Source: an uncultured archaeon (lineage in GTDB: Archaea > Hadarchaeota > Hadarchaeia > Hadarchaeales > Hadarchaeaceae). Taken from it: 64,000 nucleotides of DNA. The stretch is from NCBI GenBank assembly GCA_937921735.1, contig CAKZTQ010000032.1, positions 32,169 to 96,168 on the forward strand, written 5' to 3'. The notes under the pieces were generated by a model. That model made no database searches, was not told the origin of the DNA, and was given only the letters and a program-made list of their open reading frames with translations. Of this stretch, positions 17,152-26,441 are shown piece after piece. Every line of letters starts with the position of its first letter. Position 1 is the first letter of the stretch. A program made the translations under genes and the position numbers.

Positions 17152-17379
17152 TTAAGTAACGTGTTTCCGCAATTCGTTGAAAAAAATCCGCAAGTCGGTC
17201 TTGTGGACGGGGTCCGTTTCGGCCGAGATCTTATCCCTTAATTTTTCCATAAATGTTTGTAAGCCTTGGCTCTCGTTTAATAGCTCCTGAATTACTTCGC
17301 GAAGCTCGTGCGGATAAACCAAATAAGCCATAGTTGAGGAAAATGAGTCCCATATTAGTTTTGTTTCAGCTTCTCGCAT
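17152..17379 (-). CDS. Hypothetical protein downstream of an Lrp/AsnC regulator
   Basis: A 75-residue helical, charged protein of no recognised family (KLIWDSFSSTMAYLVYP, then HELREVIQELLNES). The ATG at 17379 has an AGGTG ribosome-binding sequence about six bases upstream; a GTG at 17388 is the alternative. It directly follows the regulator's stop, so it is almost certainly co-transcribed and may act with it. Confidence 0.5.
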   Translation of the reverse strand: MREAETKLIWDSFSSTMAYLVYPHELREVIQELLNESQGLQTFMEKLRDKISAETDPVHKTDLRIFFNELRKHVT

Positions 17380-17388
17380 CTTTGGCAC

Positions 17389-17862
17389 CTAGAGATTCAC
17401 CAACGTTTCCTTTACGGTTTCCATAACTACTACAGTTCTGACATTTTTCACGGGATCGAAGGAATAAATATGTTCTTTGATGAATTTATTAAGGCTTTCG
17501 AGATCCTTAACCCGGATCTTTATCATTAGGTTATGGCCTCCCGTTGTGCGGTGGAGCTCACAAACCTCATGAGACTTGGAAAGACGCGAGATAAGCTTTT
17601 GCATGCTTGGAAAATCGATATCGACGCTCACAAATGCTAGAAGTCCTCGGTCAAGTTTTTTGGGATCGATGATAGCAGTGTATCCCTTGATAAGACCCGA
17701 ACGCTCCAACAGTTTTATGCGCCTCCGAACCCCGGATGTGCTTAGCCCAACTTCCCTGCCCATTTTACTGATAGGTATGCGGGCATTAGCGTTTAACATC
17801 TTCAAAAGTTTTAGATCAACGCTGTCCAAAATTTCGCCTCCGACCCTTCGTGCAAGTTTCAT
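17389..17862 (-). CDS. Lrp/AsnC-family transcriptional regulator
   Basis: Winged-helix DNA-binding domain (about residues 12-65: DLKLLKMLNANARIP, STSGVRRRIKLLERSG) joined to a C-terminal RAM ligand-binding domain with the HRTTGGHNLMIKIR strand. Length 157 is typical. These regulators usually sense amino acids and form octamers. Targets cannot be told from sequence; the gene runs with the small hypothetical gene downstream and is divergent from the CinA-like gene. Confidence 0.9.
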   Translation of the reverse strand: MKLARRVGGEILDSVDLKLLKMLNANARIPISKMGREVGLSTSGVRRRIKLLERSGLIKGYTAIIDPKKLDRGLLAFVSVDIDFPSMQKLISRLSKSHEVCELHRTTGGHNLMIKIRVKDLESLNKFIKEHIYSFDPVKNVRTVVVMETVKETLVNL

Positions 17863-17952
17863 CTCTTTAATTATTTATTTTTTGCGTGTTCAATTTTGCG
17901 CATCCTTGTTCTTTCGAAGATTTTATTTTCTCAGGCTTGACAAGTTTTTAAC

Positions 17953-18750
17953 ATGTTGAATGCCGAGATCCTTTCGTTGGGAAATGAGCTCATCGAGGGC
18001 CTACGAACTAACACGAATGCGACATGGCTCGCGAGGGAGCTCACGCGATTGGGCATCCGGGTGACCCGCATCACTTGCGTCGGAGACGAGCAGGGTGAGA
18101 TAAAAGCTGCCATCGGCGAGGCCCTTGCTAGGAAACCTAATGTGCTCATCATAACGGGTGGACTCGGGGCGACTCCAGATGATAGAACTCGCGAAGCTCT
18201 CGCGCTGGCTATGCGACGGGGGCTGATTTTGAATTCCGTAGCCCTTAAACTTGTGGAGTCAAGCTATAGACGCTTGGGACCATCGCGATCGATAAAACGC
18301 GAGGCTTTGGCCCAGGCGAAACAGAAGATGGCGAGGATTCCAAAAGGTGCAATCCCTTTGCCAAACCAAGTTGGTTTGGCACCGGGCATTAAGCTCAGGC
18401 ACGGAAAAACTTTAATATTTTGTTTACCCGGCGTCCCGGCCGAGGCGAAGGCGATCTTCCGGACCTCTGTTCGGCATAACCTAGCCGAACTGGGTGGACA
18501 GGTGATGTGCAGCCGCACGGTGCTAGTAAAGGGTATCGATGAGACGACGTTAGCACCCCTGCTGGAAAGGTTGGCCCATGCGTTTCCTAGCGTCGATGTT
18601 CGTTCTTATCCTTCGTGGAAGGGTACACAAAGCCAAATCAAAATAATGTTGGTGGCCCCGACGGCGGAGCAAGTAAAGGCTGCGGCCGAATTCTTTGAAC
18701 GTTCTTTAAAGGGATCTCGCGCATCAACCAGTCGGCGTGACCACCGTTAA
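17953..18750 (+). CDS. CinA/MoaB-like domain protein (NMN deamidase-related)
   Basis: COG1058-type protein with the MoCF-biosynthesis fold: AEILSLGNELIEG at the start, ITGGLGATPDD as the substrate loop, and FCLPGVPAEAKAIF. Bacterial CinA uses this domain for ADP-ribose pyrophosphatase activity together with a separate deamidase domain, which is missing here. Archaeal copies of about 265 residues are usually annotated as NMN deamidase-related. Convergent with tgtA, overlapping by 27 bases. Confidence 0.87.
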   Translation: MLNAEILSLGNELIEGLRTNTNATWLARELTRLGIRVTRITCVGDEQGEIKAAIGEALARKPNVLIITGGLGATPDDRTREALALAMRRGLILNSVALKLVESSYRRLGPSRSIKREALAQAKQKMARIPKGAIPLPNQVGLAPGIKLRHGKTLIFCLPGVPAEAKAIFRTSVRHNLAELGGQVMCSRTVLVKGIDETTLAPLLERLAHAFPSVDVRSYPSWKGTQSQIKIMLVAPTAEQVKAAAEFFERSLKGSRASTSRRDHR

Positions 18751-20238
18751 CTTCTCTCGAACGACTTCACAAGCGTCTACTAGCGACTTTCCCCAACGCG
18801 CGGGGTCATCGAACAGAAGAACTTTTTCATATCGGTGTCCAAATCTTCGCAGGTAGCTTGAAAGAGAATCGACCACTGTTTGCTTTTGGCGTTCATCCAG
18901 CTCCTGCGGTACTTGAAATTGCCCAAGTGGGTAAACATCTTCAAGCTCCTCCGGCACCACGCCGAAAGGAGGTATCAACCTGACTAAGTGAGTTCGATCC
19001 GGATCTTCCAATTTCGGTCGCTCCTTCTCGAACGCGGGTACTATGGCCAAGATCGGCAAGGCAGGTGGTTCGTAGCGCTCCGCAAATCTTCGGATGTAGC
19101 GCACGACCTCCGGGCGATCTGCTGACTCGGGTCCCAGGTAAAAGAACGCGGATGGCTTGGTCACGGGATCGAAGCGTTCAATGAAATCGCGGTAGACCGC
19201 TAACCTGCGCAGGGCGTTCAAAAGCCTAGGATGGGCACGACATTTCATCTCCACGTATTCCAATAGTCGCCCCTCGACAATCGCTTGTCTTATCCTCCTG
19301 AGTTCTCCGAAGATAACGCTCAAATTATGTTTGGCCAACAACTTGACGCGCTCCTCCCGTGAGGCTCCTTTTATTTCGTCTAAAGTGTACTCGCTGCAGA
19401 TGGGACATTCGCAGGGCAAGTAGGCCAAGTCGTTCAACTTCAGCGTCTTGTCTGGCGTGATGTACCTGTCATCCTTCGCGTACAGTACGTAAGCGGCGGA
19501 ATCGAAAAGGTCGCAGCCCATCGCGACCGCTAGTGGCAACATCATGGGATGACCGGCGCCGAATAGGTGCGTCGGGCGTTCCGGTGGAAGGTTTTGTTTT
19601 GCGGTCATCACTAAATCCACGATTTCAGCATAGCGATATTCCTCGAGCAGCTCCACTGGGCTACCTATGGCATGTAGTTGATAATCCAATTTTCCGATCT
19701 CCCTCGCGCATTTCGCCACTAAGTCATAAAAGGTCCCGCCTTGGACGGGGCCACACCACGCCACCTTTGGGTTGGACCTGAGTCGGATGGCCTGCTTGGC
19801 TCGCTCCAGCGTTATCTCGACGGTCTCAGCCGCGCGTCCTCTGTCCACTCCTATGCCGGTTGGTATGTCCAGTATCGTCGCGATATCTGGGGCAATTGCA
19901 TCTTGGTAAAGCACGATCTCTTCCGGTCCAACATCGATCGTCCCGTAGCGTAAGATCTGATATCCCCCGCTATCCGTCATTATCGGACCATCGTAACGAA
20001 GTATCCTATGAACGCCTTGTCTTGTAGCCTTCTCGCCATAGTGACGTAGTATCAGATATGCGTTTGTTATCACGATCTCCGCTCCGAACTCCCGACGCAT
20101 CTCGCGAGGGGTCAGTACGATGTCCCTGGGATCTATCACTGGCATGAGCGTGGGAGTCGTCACCTCGCCGTGGGCCGTGGTGAGCTTACCGATTCTCCCC
20201 ATGCCGTCTCGGTGAAGTATTTGAAAAATTTTAACCAC
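18724..20238 (-). CDS. tgtA: Archaeosine tRNA-guanine transglycosylase
   Basis: Exchanges guanine 15 in the tRNA D-loop for preQ0, the first step to archaeosine. Features include the TIM-barrel segment TDSGGYQ with the catalytic aspartate region, WCGPVQGGTF, and the zinc site CECPIC with a following cysteine/histidine set near residues 275-310. At 504 residues it carries the archaeal C1-like region but appears to lack the terminal PUA domain found in longer (about 580 residue) enzymes; a separate PUA protein may supply it. GTG start with an AT-rich promoter region upstream. Confidence 0.95.
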   Translation of the reverse strand: MVKIFQILHRDGMGRIGKLTTAHGEVTTPTLMPVIDPRDIVLTPREMRREFGAEIVITNAYLILRHYGEKATRQGVHRILRYDGPIMTDSGGYQILRYGTIDVGPEEIVLYQDAIAPDIATILDIPTGIGVDRGRAAETVEITLERAKQAIRLRSNPKVAWCGPVQGGTFYDLVAKCAREIGKLDYQLHAIGSPVELLEEYRYAEIVDLVMTAKQNLPPERPTHLFGAGHPMMLPLAVAMGCDLFDSAAYVLYAKDDRYITPDKTLKLNDLAYLPCECPICSEYTLDEIKGASREERVKLLAKHNLSVIFGELRRIRQAIVEGRLLEYVEMKCRAHPRLLNALRRLAVYRDFIERFDPVTKPSAFFYLGPESADRPEVVRYIRRFAERYEPPALPILAIVPAFEKERPKLEDPDRTHLVRLIPPFGVVPEELEDVYPLGQFQVPQELDERQKQTVVDSLSSYLRRFGHRYEKVLLFDDPARWGKSLVDACEVVREKLTVVTPTG

Positions 20239-20248
20239 CGTCGGCGAG

Positions 20249-21460
20249 CTAACAGAGCGGGATTTTCCCGTATGCTAAATCCATGCAAAACTTATCTATA
20301 TTTTCGAGCTCAGAGTTCATGATTTCCTCTATGTCCTCTCGGACCTCCTCGATGGTCACCCCTGGTTGTGGGATCACCTGTGCAATGGCGATGGCCGGTT
20401 GATCTATAGGTTGGCCTATTTTGCTCAGCAACCAAACGTAAACTTCTTCCAAGCCCGGCACCTGCTCGTATATTTTTTCTGCCATACGGTGCGTTAGAAC
20501 GTTGTAGATCTTGCCAACGTGGCTTATCGGATTTTTGCCTGTTGCGGCCTCGGAGCTCACGTGTCTGTTCAATGGGATCACACCGTTAACTCGGTTGCCC
20601 CTGCCGACTTGACCCGAATCAGCGCCATCCGCGCTTGTGCCTAGCACAGTTAGATAAATCCCGTCTACACCGCGTCCGGGTACATCTAACGTATTGAGGT
20701 GAATGGTAACTTTTTTGAAGTTTGCATTTTCTTCAACGAACGAGTTCAAGTTCTCGAGGACTTCTGATTTTTTCCTGAAATAATCATCTTCGCTTTCGAT
20801 AAACCTGTCAACGAAAGCTATTGAGATAGTCAAGTTCAACTCATCGTTTTTTCGAAATCCCATTACTTTTACATCCTCACCTGTTTCTTGGAACTCCTTT
20901 TTGAATTCCTTTGAATTTATGTATTTTTCTACCATGAGAACGAGTTTCTCGGTGTTGGTCATAGGCGCATAGCCAACCGCCGCGGATGTGTCGTTTGCGC
21001 TTAGGACCCTTCCTTTTCTCTTGAAGATATCCGTGAGCGCCGCCGATCCCGGTTTCAACTCAACTTGGTATCTCACGTGCTCCTCGGGGTCAACGAATCT
21101 GAGATTTTGCCTAAACCACTCCTTGGCAGCTTCGATGGCTATTTCCTCAACCGGGATGCTGATGCCCTCCACCTCACAGGTTGCCCTATCTCCGAATATC
21201 AAAAGCATGGGTTGTTTTACCGTCCCCCCTCCAAACTTGGTTTCGACTTCGCCGGCGACGAGCAGCGATTTATCGGCATTGTAATGCATTATCCTTCCAA
21301 ACTTTTTGAGGTATTCCATGTTCAACATTATGGAGACTCGATCTAAGATAGCATCGCAAATCGTATCTGGGTGCCCAAGACCTTTTCTTTCCACTATTTC
21401 AAATTTTTGTTTCTCCAGCGGCGTTTGTTTGAAATCCTCCACAATAATATTTCGGTCCAA
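20249..21460 (-). CDS. mat: S-adenosylmethionine synthetase, archaeal type
   Basis: Makes S-adenosylmethionine from methionine and ATP. Archaeal MAT signatures include ERKGLGHPDT near the N-terminus, the ANDTSAAVGYAP loop, LNTLDVPGRGVDG and GTSADGADSGQVGRGNR. The TTG at 21460 gives 403 residues and the expected opening (D-R-N-I-I-V-E-D-F). The longer open frame to 21577 would include the TATA box (CTATAAATATTT, about 21486-21497) and is rejected. It supplies the substrate of SpeH and the methyltransferases in this window. Confidence 0.95.
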   Translation of the reverse strand: MDRNIIVEDFKQTPLEKQKFEIVERKGLGHPDTICDAILDRVSIMLNMEYLKKFGRIMHYNADKSLLVAGEVETKFGGGTVKQPMLLIFGDRATCEVEGISIPVEEIAIEAAKEWFRQNLRFVDPEEHVRYQVELKPGSAALTDIFKRKGRVLSANDTSAAVGYAPMTNTEKLVLMVEKYINSKEFKKEFQETGEDVKVMGFRKNDELNLTISIAFVDRFIESEDDYFRKKSEVLENLNSFVEENANFKKVTIHLNTLDVPGRGVDGIYLTVLGTSADGADSGQVGRGNRVNGVIPLNRHVSSEAATGKNPISHVGKIYNVLTHRMAEKIYEQVPGLEEVYVWLLSKIGQPIDQPAIAIAQVIPQPGVTIEEVREDIEEIMNSELENIDKFCMDLAYGKIPLC

Positions 21461-21536
21461 ATCCGCACCCGCGGTTTTCGGTTCACTATTCAAATATTTA
21501 TAGGTTTTTCTGATAAATATAACTGATAGGAATGAC

Positions 21537-22115
21537 ATGCGCTTAATGAGGCCTACAGAGATACGTAACTTGCGCATTAAGCTAGGCTTGACGCAAGCAC
21601 AGCTCGCCGAGTTGGCGGGAGTGACCCAAGCCTACATAGCCAAAATCGAGGCGGGAATCGCCGATCCTAAGGTCTCAACGCTCGAGAGGATATTGACGGC
21701 GCTTGAGGGGGCGAAAGCCAAGAGGCGCATTACGGCGAGCCAAATAATGAACGCACCGATAATCTCAGTTAAACCTAACGATAAGGTCGAGAAGGCAATC
21801 CGACTGATGGAGTCCCACGACATATCTCAACTCCCGGTGCTGGAGGGCTCAACGCAAATAGGTTCGATATCGGAGGCGACGATCCTCCGCAAGATCGCTG
21901 AAGGCGAGGACATGTCCAAGCTTGTGCGAAGCGACGTCGAGGAGATCATGGAAGATCCGTTTCCGACCGTGGGCAGGGACGCGGATGTCGACACTATCTA
22001 CCACTTGCTCGAGCACAATCCCGCCGTCCTCATCGTTGACCGCAATAAGGCGATCGGGATAGTGACTAAGGCGGATGTGCTTAAGCTGGTGAACGAGTTC
22101 AAGAGGATCAAATAG
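21537..22115 (+). CDS. HTH-CBS regulator (COG3620-like)
   Basis: N-terminal Xre-type helix-turn-helix (about residues 5-60: LRIKLGLTQAQLAELAGVTQAYIAKIEAG) followed by a pair of CBS domains (about 68-190; ASQIMNAPIISVKPNDKVEKAIRLM and the second repeat VEEIMEDPFPTVGRDADV). CBS pairs sense adenosine nucleotides or S-adenosylmethionine. Divergent from the MAT gene, so control of MAT in response to AdoMet or AMP/ATP is an attractive but untested idea. Confidence 0.9.
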   Translation: MRLMRPTEIRNLRIKLGLTQAQLAELAGVTQAYIAKIEAGIADPKVSTLERILTALEGAKAKRRITASQIMNAPIISVKPNDKVEKAIRLMESHDISQLPVLEGSTQIGSISEATILRKIAEGEDMSKLVRSDVEEIMEDPFPTVGRDADVDTIYHLLEHNPAVLIVDRNKAIGIVTKADVLKLVNEFKRIK

Positions 22116-22196
22116 TTGATTACAATCAACGCGGTTTGTTAACCGCCCTGAAATGATTTATCCCCGGCGGTAATAGTAGAAACGGCGGTATAATCC

Positions 22197-22916
22197 ATGT
22201 TCAAGGACCCGATTAGGGAAAGGGTCGGGCGGTGGATAGCCGGGGACATAGCGCTGTCCGAGGACCCGGGCGGCGCCATAAAGCGATGGCGGGAGATCTT
22301 CGGCATGAGCCAGACCTCGCTCGCCGAAGTTTTGGGCATCTCCCCCTCCGTCATAAGCGACTACGAAGCCGGCAGGCGTAAATCCCCTGGCGTGGGGACG
22401 GTGAGGCGCATCGTCGAGGCTTTTGTCGAGTTCGACGAACAACACGGGGGGAAGGTGAAGAGGGCTTTTGCGCACATGTTTGGCACTCAACTACCGCCCG
22501 ACATCGTGCTAGACATCCGCGAGTTCAAGGAGCCAGTAGACGGGAGGACGATTTGTGAGGTCGTGGCGGGAGAGGTAGCGGCGAACGAAGAGCTGTTGGA
22601 TCAAAAACTCTTCGGTTACACCGTCATCGATAGTTACAAGGCGGTGCTGGGGCTCTCGGCAGACGAGTTCACGAGGCTGTATGGTCTGACGACTGAGAGG
22701 GCGCTCGTGTTTACGGGTGTCACGACTGGACGCTCGCCCATGGTCGCGATAAAGGTTATAGGCATCACACCCGGCATGGTGGTACTTCACGGGAGCCTTC
22801 AGACGGTTGACCCCTTGGGTATCAAAATAGCGGAAATCCTACGGATGCCGCTCGTCGTATCGAGGCTCCCATCAGTGAGCGATCTCATCGAGAAACTGCG
22901 CAAATGCGCGATTTGA
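22197..22916 (+). CDS. Archaeal HTH regulator of the mevalonate cluster (COG1709-like)
   Basis: Helix-turn-helix DNA-binding region at about residues 30-65 (FGMSQTSLAEVLGISPSVISDYEAGRR) followed by a conserved archaeal C-terminal domain of unknown ligand (GVTTGRSPMVAIKVIGITP). This family is regularly encoded next to archaeal HMG-CoA synthase, as here. It is likely the local regulator of isoprenoid/lipid precursor supply. A perfect 12-base palindrome lies between its stop codon and the hmgs promoter. Confidence 0.88.
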   Translation: MFKDPIRERVGRWIAGDIALSEDPGGAIKRWREIFGMSQTSLAEVLGISPSVISDYEAGRRKSPGVGTVRRIVEAFVEFDEQHGGKVKRAFAHMFGTQLPPDIVLDIREFKEPVDGRTICEVVAGEVAANEELLDQKLFGYTVIDSYKAVLGLSADEFTRLYGLTTERALVFTGVTTGRSPMVAIKVIGITPGMVVLHGSLQTVDPLGIKIAEILRMPLVVSRLPSVSDLIEKLRKCAI

Positions 22917-22918
22917 TA

Positions 22919-22930
22919 CGACGATCGTCG
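22919..22930. promoter_or_regulatory. Palindrome in the HMG-CoA synthase upstream region
   Basis: CGACGATCGTCG is a perfect 12-base palindrome directly after the regulator gene and about 20-30 bases upstream of the TATA-like AAAAATATTTAATG (22949-22962) that should drive the synthase gene at 23013. It is a candidate operator for the upstream HTH regulator. Confidence 0.35.
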
Positions 22931-23012
22931 AAATAATTATAGACAATCGAAAAATATTTAATGTTCGCGCCAGACGATTAGCATAAATCTAGGAGGAGGA
23001 CGGCGAAAATTT

Positions 23013-24056
23013 ATGGATGTCGGAATTGTCGGTTACGGGGTCTATATCCCAAGATATCGGCTAAAGATAGAGGATATAGCCAAGGTATGGGGGGCCGACG
23101 CGGGGAGGGTAAAGCAGGGGCTGTTGGTGGAGGAGAAATCCGTCCCCGGACCGGACGAGGACACCGTCACCATCGCCGTGGAGGCGGCCAGAAACGCCAT
23201 GAGGCATGCGAGAATTAACCCCCAGGACATCGGCGCCATCTACGTCGGCTCCGAATCGCATCCGTACGCCGTTAAGCCCACCGCAACTATGGTTGCTGAG
23301 GCAATAGGGGCCACGCCTAACCTAACTGCGGCGGACTATGAGTTCGCCTGCAAGGCAGGCACGGCGGGCATCCAAACGTGCATGGGCATGGTCGAGGCGG
23401 GGATGATAAAATACGGCATGGCCATAGGCGCCGACACCGCCCAAGGTGCTCCCGGGGACCCACTCGAATACACCGCCGCAGCCGGTGGGGCAGCGTTCAT
23501 AATCGGAAAAAACGGGGGAGAGACGATTGCCGCGATAGAGGGGACCTGCTCTTATACCACGGACACCCCCGATTTCTGGCGTAGGGACATGCAACCATAC
23601 CCAAGGCACGGGGGGAGGTTCACGGGCAAGCCCGCCTACTTCAAGCATGTCCTCTCGGCAGCGGCGGCCCTTCTCCAGCAGCTACAGCTTAGGCCTCAGG
23701 ATTACTCGTATGTGGTATTTCATCAGCCGAACGGCAAGTTTCCGCTTCAGGCTGCCAAGGAGCTAGGTTTTTCAACAGAACAGGTGATGCCGGGGTTGCT
23801 TGTGACCAAGATAGGCAACACATATTCCGCGTCCACCTTACTTGGGTTAGCTGCCATTTTGGATCAAGCCAAGCCTGGCGAGAGGATCCTCGCCGTTTCT
23901 TATGGCTCAGGCGCCGGGAGCGATGCTATAAGCTTGCTAGTGAGGGACGCCATAGAGGAAAAGCGGAATTCGCCAAAGGTGTTGGACTACGTGAACAAGA
24001 AAATAATCATCGACTATAGCACCTACGCGAAGTTCAGGCGGCTGTTGGTGAAGTAG
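23013..24056 (+). CDS. Hydroxymethylglutaryl-CoA synthase
   Basis: Condenses acetoacetyl-CoA with acetyl-CoA to HMG-CoA for the mevalonate pathway and archaeal lipid synthesis. The catalytic cysteine is C113 in [11 protein letters not shown]; the catalytic glutamate is near 81 ([11 protein letters not shown]) and the histidine sits in [10 protein letters not shown]. Length 347 is the archaeal norm. It starts a three-gene run whose products form a channelled thiolase/HMGS/DUF35 complex in methanogens. The AGGAGGAGG sequence upstream is about 14 bases from the ATG. Confidence 0.96.
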   Translation: MDVGIVGYGVYIPRYRLKIEDIAKVWGADAGRVKQGLLVEEKSVPGPDEDTVTIAVEAARNAMRHARINPQDIGAIYVGSESHPYAVKPTATMVAEAIGATPNLTAADYEFACKAGTAGIQTCMGMVEAGMIKYGMAIGADTAQGAPGDPLEYTAAAGGAAFIIGKNGGETIAAIEGTCSYTTDTPDFWRRDMQPYPRHGGRFTGKPAYFKHVLSAAAALLQQLQLRPQDYSYVVFHQPNGKFPLQAAKELGFSTEQVMPGLLVTKIGNTYSASTLLGLAAILDQAKPGERILAVSYGSGAGSDAISLLVRDAIEEKRNSPKVLDYVNKKIIIDYSTYAKFRRLLVK

Positions 24057-25220
24057 ATGAGAGAAGTGGCGATAATAGGGGTGGGACTAACCAAGTTCGG
24101 CGAGCTTTGGGACGTTTCGTTCAGGCAGATGATCGTCGAGGCCGGTGCCCAAGCCATAGAGGATGCCAACGTGGACGGCAAACAAATCGACGCGATGTAC
24201 GTGGGAAATATGTCCGCCGGTCAATTCATTCGCCAGGAGCACGTGGCCTCGCTCATCGCCGACCACGCTGGCTTGGTGCCAATACCGTGTACTAGAGTAG
24301 AGGGCGCCTGTGCCTCCGGCGGGCTTGCCCTGCGTCAGGCGTTCATAGCCGTGGCCTCAGGGATCCACGACATAGTGGTGGCGGCCGGAATAGAGAAAAT
24401 GACGGATATCTTGACAGAGCAGACCACCGAGGCGCTCGCGACGGCCGCGGACCAAGAGTGGGAGGCGCAGATAGGTGCCACGTTCCCGGGACTCTACGCC
24501 CTCATGGCGAGGCGCCACATGTACGAGTACGGCACGACGGAGGAGCAGATGGCCATGGTCGCGGTTAAAAACCATCACAACGCCTGCTTCAACCCGTGCG
24601 CGCAGTACCACATGAAGATAACCGTCGAAGATGTTTTGAACTCCGCACCCGTTACCTATCCGCTCAAGCTGCTCGATTGCTCGCCCATCACCGACGGTGC
24701 TGCATGCGTTATCCTCGCCCCAGCTGAAAAGGCGAGGCGATTCACTGACACGCCAATCTTGATCGCGGGAAGTGGGCAGGCTAGCGATACCATTTCTCTA
24801 CACGATAGACCGACGTTGACAGGCATAAGGGCGACGACCGAGGCAGCGAGGGTCGCTTACAAGATGGCCGGCGTAGGGCCACGAGACATAGACCTCGCGG
24901 AGGTCCACGATTGCTTCACGATAGCCGAGATAATGGCGATAGAGGACCTGGGCTTCTGCAAGAAGGGCGAGGGTGGCAGGGTCACCGAGCAGGGTGAGAC
25001 AGCGCTTGGGGGGAGGATACCCATCAACACGAGCGGTGGCCTGAAGGGCAAAGGGCACCCCGTCGGTGCAACCGGCATCGCTCAGGCCGTCGAGATCGTG
25101 CAACAGCTCCGAGGCGAGGCCGGCAAGAGGCAGGTAGAGGGTGCGGAAATCGGTCTCACCCATAATGTGGGTGGAACAGGCGGTACCGCGGTCGTGCACA
25201 TATTTAAGAGGGGTGACTAG
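24057..25220 (+). CDS. Acetyl-CoA C-acetyltransferase (thiolase)
   Basis: Makes acetoacetyl-CoA from two acetyl-CoA. The nucleophilic cysteine is in VEGACASGG, the second active-site region is VHDCFTIAE and the histidine is in [11 protein letters not shown]. Length 387 is typical of the archaeal SCP2-like thiolases. It begins immediately after the synthase stop, so the pair are coupled and the acetoacetyl-CoA product is probably passed directly to HMG-CoA synthase. Confidence 0.95.
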   Translation: MREVAIIGVGLTKFGELWDVSFRQMIVEAGAQAIEDANVDGKQIDAMYVGNMSAGQFIRQEHVASLIADHAGLVPIPCTRVEGACASGGLALRQAFIAVASGIHDIVVAAGIEKMTDILTEQTTEALATAADQEWEAQIGATFPGLYALMARRHMYEYGTTEEQMAMVAVKNHHNACFNPCAQYHMKITVEDVLNSAPVTYPLKLLDCSPITDGAACVILAPAEKARRFTDTPILIAGSGQASDTISLHDRPTLTGIRATTEAARVAYKMAGVGPRDIDLAEVHDCFTIAEIMAIEDLGFCKKGEGGRVTEQGETALGGRIPINTSGGLKGKGHPVGATGIAQAVEIVQQLRGEAGKRQVEGAEIGLTHNVGGTGGTAVVHIFKRGD

Positions 25221-25613
25221 GTGGGCGTTCCAAGGTTTTGGCGGGAGATACCCAATCGCTACAACTTGATCGGCACTAAGTGTAAGAACTGCAATAAGGT
25301 TTTCTTCCCGCCACGCTACATCTGCCCGAATTGCAGGCGCGTCGGCAAGCTTGAGCCGTACAAGCTGAAGGGGCGCGGCAAGATCTACTCCTATACCATT
25401 ACATACGTGCCATCGAACGGCTTTGAGGACCAAGTGCCCTACGTGCTGGCGATAGTTGAGCTCGAGGATGGACCGAAGATTACGACACAAGTCACGGACT
25501 GCGATCCGAACGACATCAAAATAGGCGATGAGGTGGAAATAGTTTTCAGGCGGATGGGCGAGGAAGGAGAAGAAGGAGTAATTTACTACGGGTACAAGGC
25601 GAGGAAAATCTAA
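25221..25613 (+). CDS. DUF35 OB-fold/zinc-ribbon scaffold protein
   Basis: A 130-residue DUF35 protein: an N-terminal rubredoxin-like zinc ribbon (C21, C24, C35, C38 in KCKNC and ICPNC) and a C-terminal acyl-CoA-binding OB-fold. In archaea it bridges thiolase and HMG-CoA synthase and provides a shared CoA-binding site. GTG start directly after the thiolase stop; last gene of the mevalonate-entry operon. Confidence 0.93.
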   Translation: MGVPRFWREIPNRYNLIGTKCKNCNKVFFPPRYICPNCRRVGKLEPYKLKGRGKIYSYTITYVPSNGFEDQVPYVLAIVELEDGPKITTQVTDCDPNDIKIGDEVEIVFRRMGEEGEEGVIYYGYKARKI

Positions 25614-25622
25614 ACTGACCGA

Positions 25623-26378
25623 TCATACCCGTCGCGCGAAGGTCAGGTATCCGGTATGAGCGATCATTCGAGTCTTCGGCCTCGTGCTGCCTGGTTTGAC
25701 CTCGAATTCCCTGACCAGGCATTCTATGGTTTGGTAGTTGACGAAGCTATAATTGGGCAGTTCCGCGTGTAGCCTCTGAATGTGCTCGATGCATGGGGAG
25801 AAGACCGCGAGGTAACCCCCTGGCTTAAGTGCCGCTTCAGCATGGGGTAATACCCGCTCGGGCTGGGGCAAATCTAGCGCAACGAGGTCAACGTCTCGTT
25901 CCTCTATTCCCTCGTAGATATCTTTGAGCTTTATCGTCACGATATCGCTCAGCCCGGCCGAGCGGATGTTGTCCTCGGCTAATCGAGCGAAGTCCTCCCT
26001 GACCTCGTAGCTTATCACTCGGCCGTTCGGCCTCACCAGATTTGCTAAAAACATCGCCAGCGCCCCCGAGCCGGCCCCCGCGTCCACCACGATATCGCCA
26101 GGGCCTAGCCCAGTGTAAGCGATTATCTGCGCCGCGTCCTTTGGGAGCACTATCTGAGGGGCGCGTTTCATCTTCTGCAAAAAGTCCGTGATTCTTGGCC
26201 GCAAAAGTACGAACTCTTTGCCGGTGTGCGATTTCAACCTCTCGCCTGGTTTTTTGCCGATCGCGGCGCCGAGGTCGATGGCACCTAAATCGGTATGTAG
26301 TTGTCTGGGCTCCGCTGCGACGAGATATTTTCTGCCTCTTTCATCGATCAGTATTACCTTCTCTCCCCTTTGGATCAT
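25623..26378 (-). CDS. trmI: tRNA (adenine-N1)-methyltransferase TrmI
   Basis: SAM-dependent enzyme that forms m1A at tRNA positions 57/58 in archaea. The Rossmann motif VVDAGAGSGALAMFLA, the acidic ribose-binding ISYEVRED, and the DLPQPERVLPHAEAALKPGGYLAVFSPC region are the family pattern. The N-terminal domain (about 1-75) is the small beta-barrel typical of TrmI. m1A57/58 is important at high temperature. Convergent with DUF35 and divergent from secF. Confidence 0.92.
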   Translation of the reverse strand: MIQRGEKVILIDERGRKYLVAAEPRQLHTDLGAIDLGAAIGKKPGERLKSHTGKEFVLLRPRITDFLQKMKRAPQIVLPKDAAQIIAYTGLGPGDIVVDAGAGSGALAMFLANLVRPNGRVISYEVREDFARLAEDNIRSAGLSDIVTIKLKDIYEGIEERDVDLVALDLPQPERVLPHAEAALKPGGYLAVFSPCIEHIQRLHAELPNYSFVNYQTIECLVREFEVKPGSTRPKTRMIAHTGYLTFARRV

Positions 26379-26441
26379 CCAATCGCCAATTTTGTTGTCG
26401 AGCTTATATATCCCCTGTTAAACGTTGGATAAGGGGGCGTC

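Noticed and set aside
21461-21577. N-terminal extension of S-adenosylmethionine synthetase
   Set aside because: It covers the probable TATA box and the divergent regulator gene, and archaeal enzymes start at the TTG position.
24798-25490. 230-codon minus-strand frame opposite thiolase and DUF35
   Set aside because: A shadow of strongly conserved genes, with no family features.
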